DNA of 5,845 bases from an uncultured Micrococcus sp. (GTDB lineage Bacteria > Actinomycetota > Actinomycetes > Actinomycetales > Micrococcaceae). A program made the position numbers and the translations under genes. Below, piece by piece: positions 5,824 through 5,845 of the stretch; position 1 is the stretch's first letter; each line of letters begins with the position of its first letter. The stretch covers positions 1 to 5,845 of the forward strand of contig CAMIOJ010000151.1 of the NCBI GenBank assembly GCA_946222435.1, read 5' to 3'. The notes beneath the pieces are model-generated. The model searched no databases. It saw only the letters and a list, made by a program, of their open reading frames with translations, and was not told the origin of the DNA.

Positions 5824-5845
5824 GGACGCAACGGGCGCTGAGTCC

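Overview
The window looks like chromosomal or accessory DNA from a high-GC Gram-positive bacterium (Actinomycetota). The evidence is the strong G/C bias at third codon positions, the GGAGG-type ribosome binding sites, the actinobacterial style of the TetR and DHA2 exporter proteins, and a copper-handling gene set (multicopper oxidase, CcdA, TlpA) that is familiar from actinobacteria. Genus cannot be assigned from the sequence alone.

Left part (1-3131) is a compact efflux/redox module. A DHA2-type (QacA/SmvA-like) drug exporter runs leftward and leaves the window at position 1. A TetR-family repressor gene runs rightward from 1315. Its stop overlaps by one base the start of a FAD/NAD(P)-dependent oxidoreductase of the ferredoxin-reductase (BphA4-like) kind, so these two form an operon. 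The intergenic region between exporter and repressor carries a perfect 8-bp inverted repeat (1255-1288), a good candidate for the TetR operator. The likely logic is a self-repressed sensor controlling a pump in one direction and a redox enzyme in the other. The inducing compound cannot be read from the sequence.

Right part (3132-5845) is on the minus strand and is the remains of a copper/thiol-redox cluster, in transcription order multicopper oxidase, ccdA, tlpA-like lipoprotein. Only ccdA looks fully intact. The tlpA-like gene keeps its RBS, lipoprotein signal and about 20 following residues. It is then cut off where it meets the oxidoreductase gene, and it also carries a frame break at a run of eight G (3312-3319). 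The multicopper oxidase has all copper-ligand motifs and a natural C-terminus, but has an in-frame TGA at 5821-5823 and no ordinary start codon between that stop and its first copper motif.

The main story is therefore a recombination or insertion boundary at about 3132-3150, where the TetR/oxidoreductase/exporter module abuts a decaying copper-oxidase cluster. I found no RNA genes, CRISPR arrays, transposase genes or convincing rho-independent terminators. I see no clearly undescribed system; the most unusual items are the chimeric junction, the nested operator palindrome, a possible short leader ORF coupled to the exporter, and the atypical residues in the exporter and oxidoreductase.
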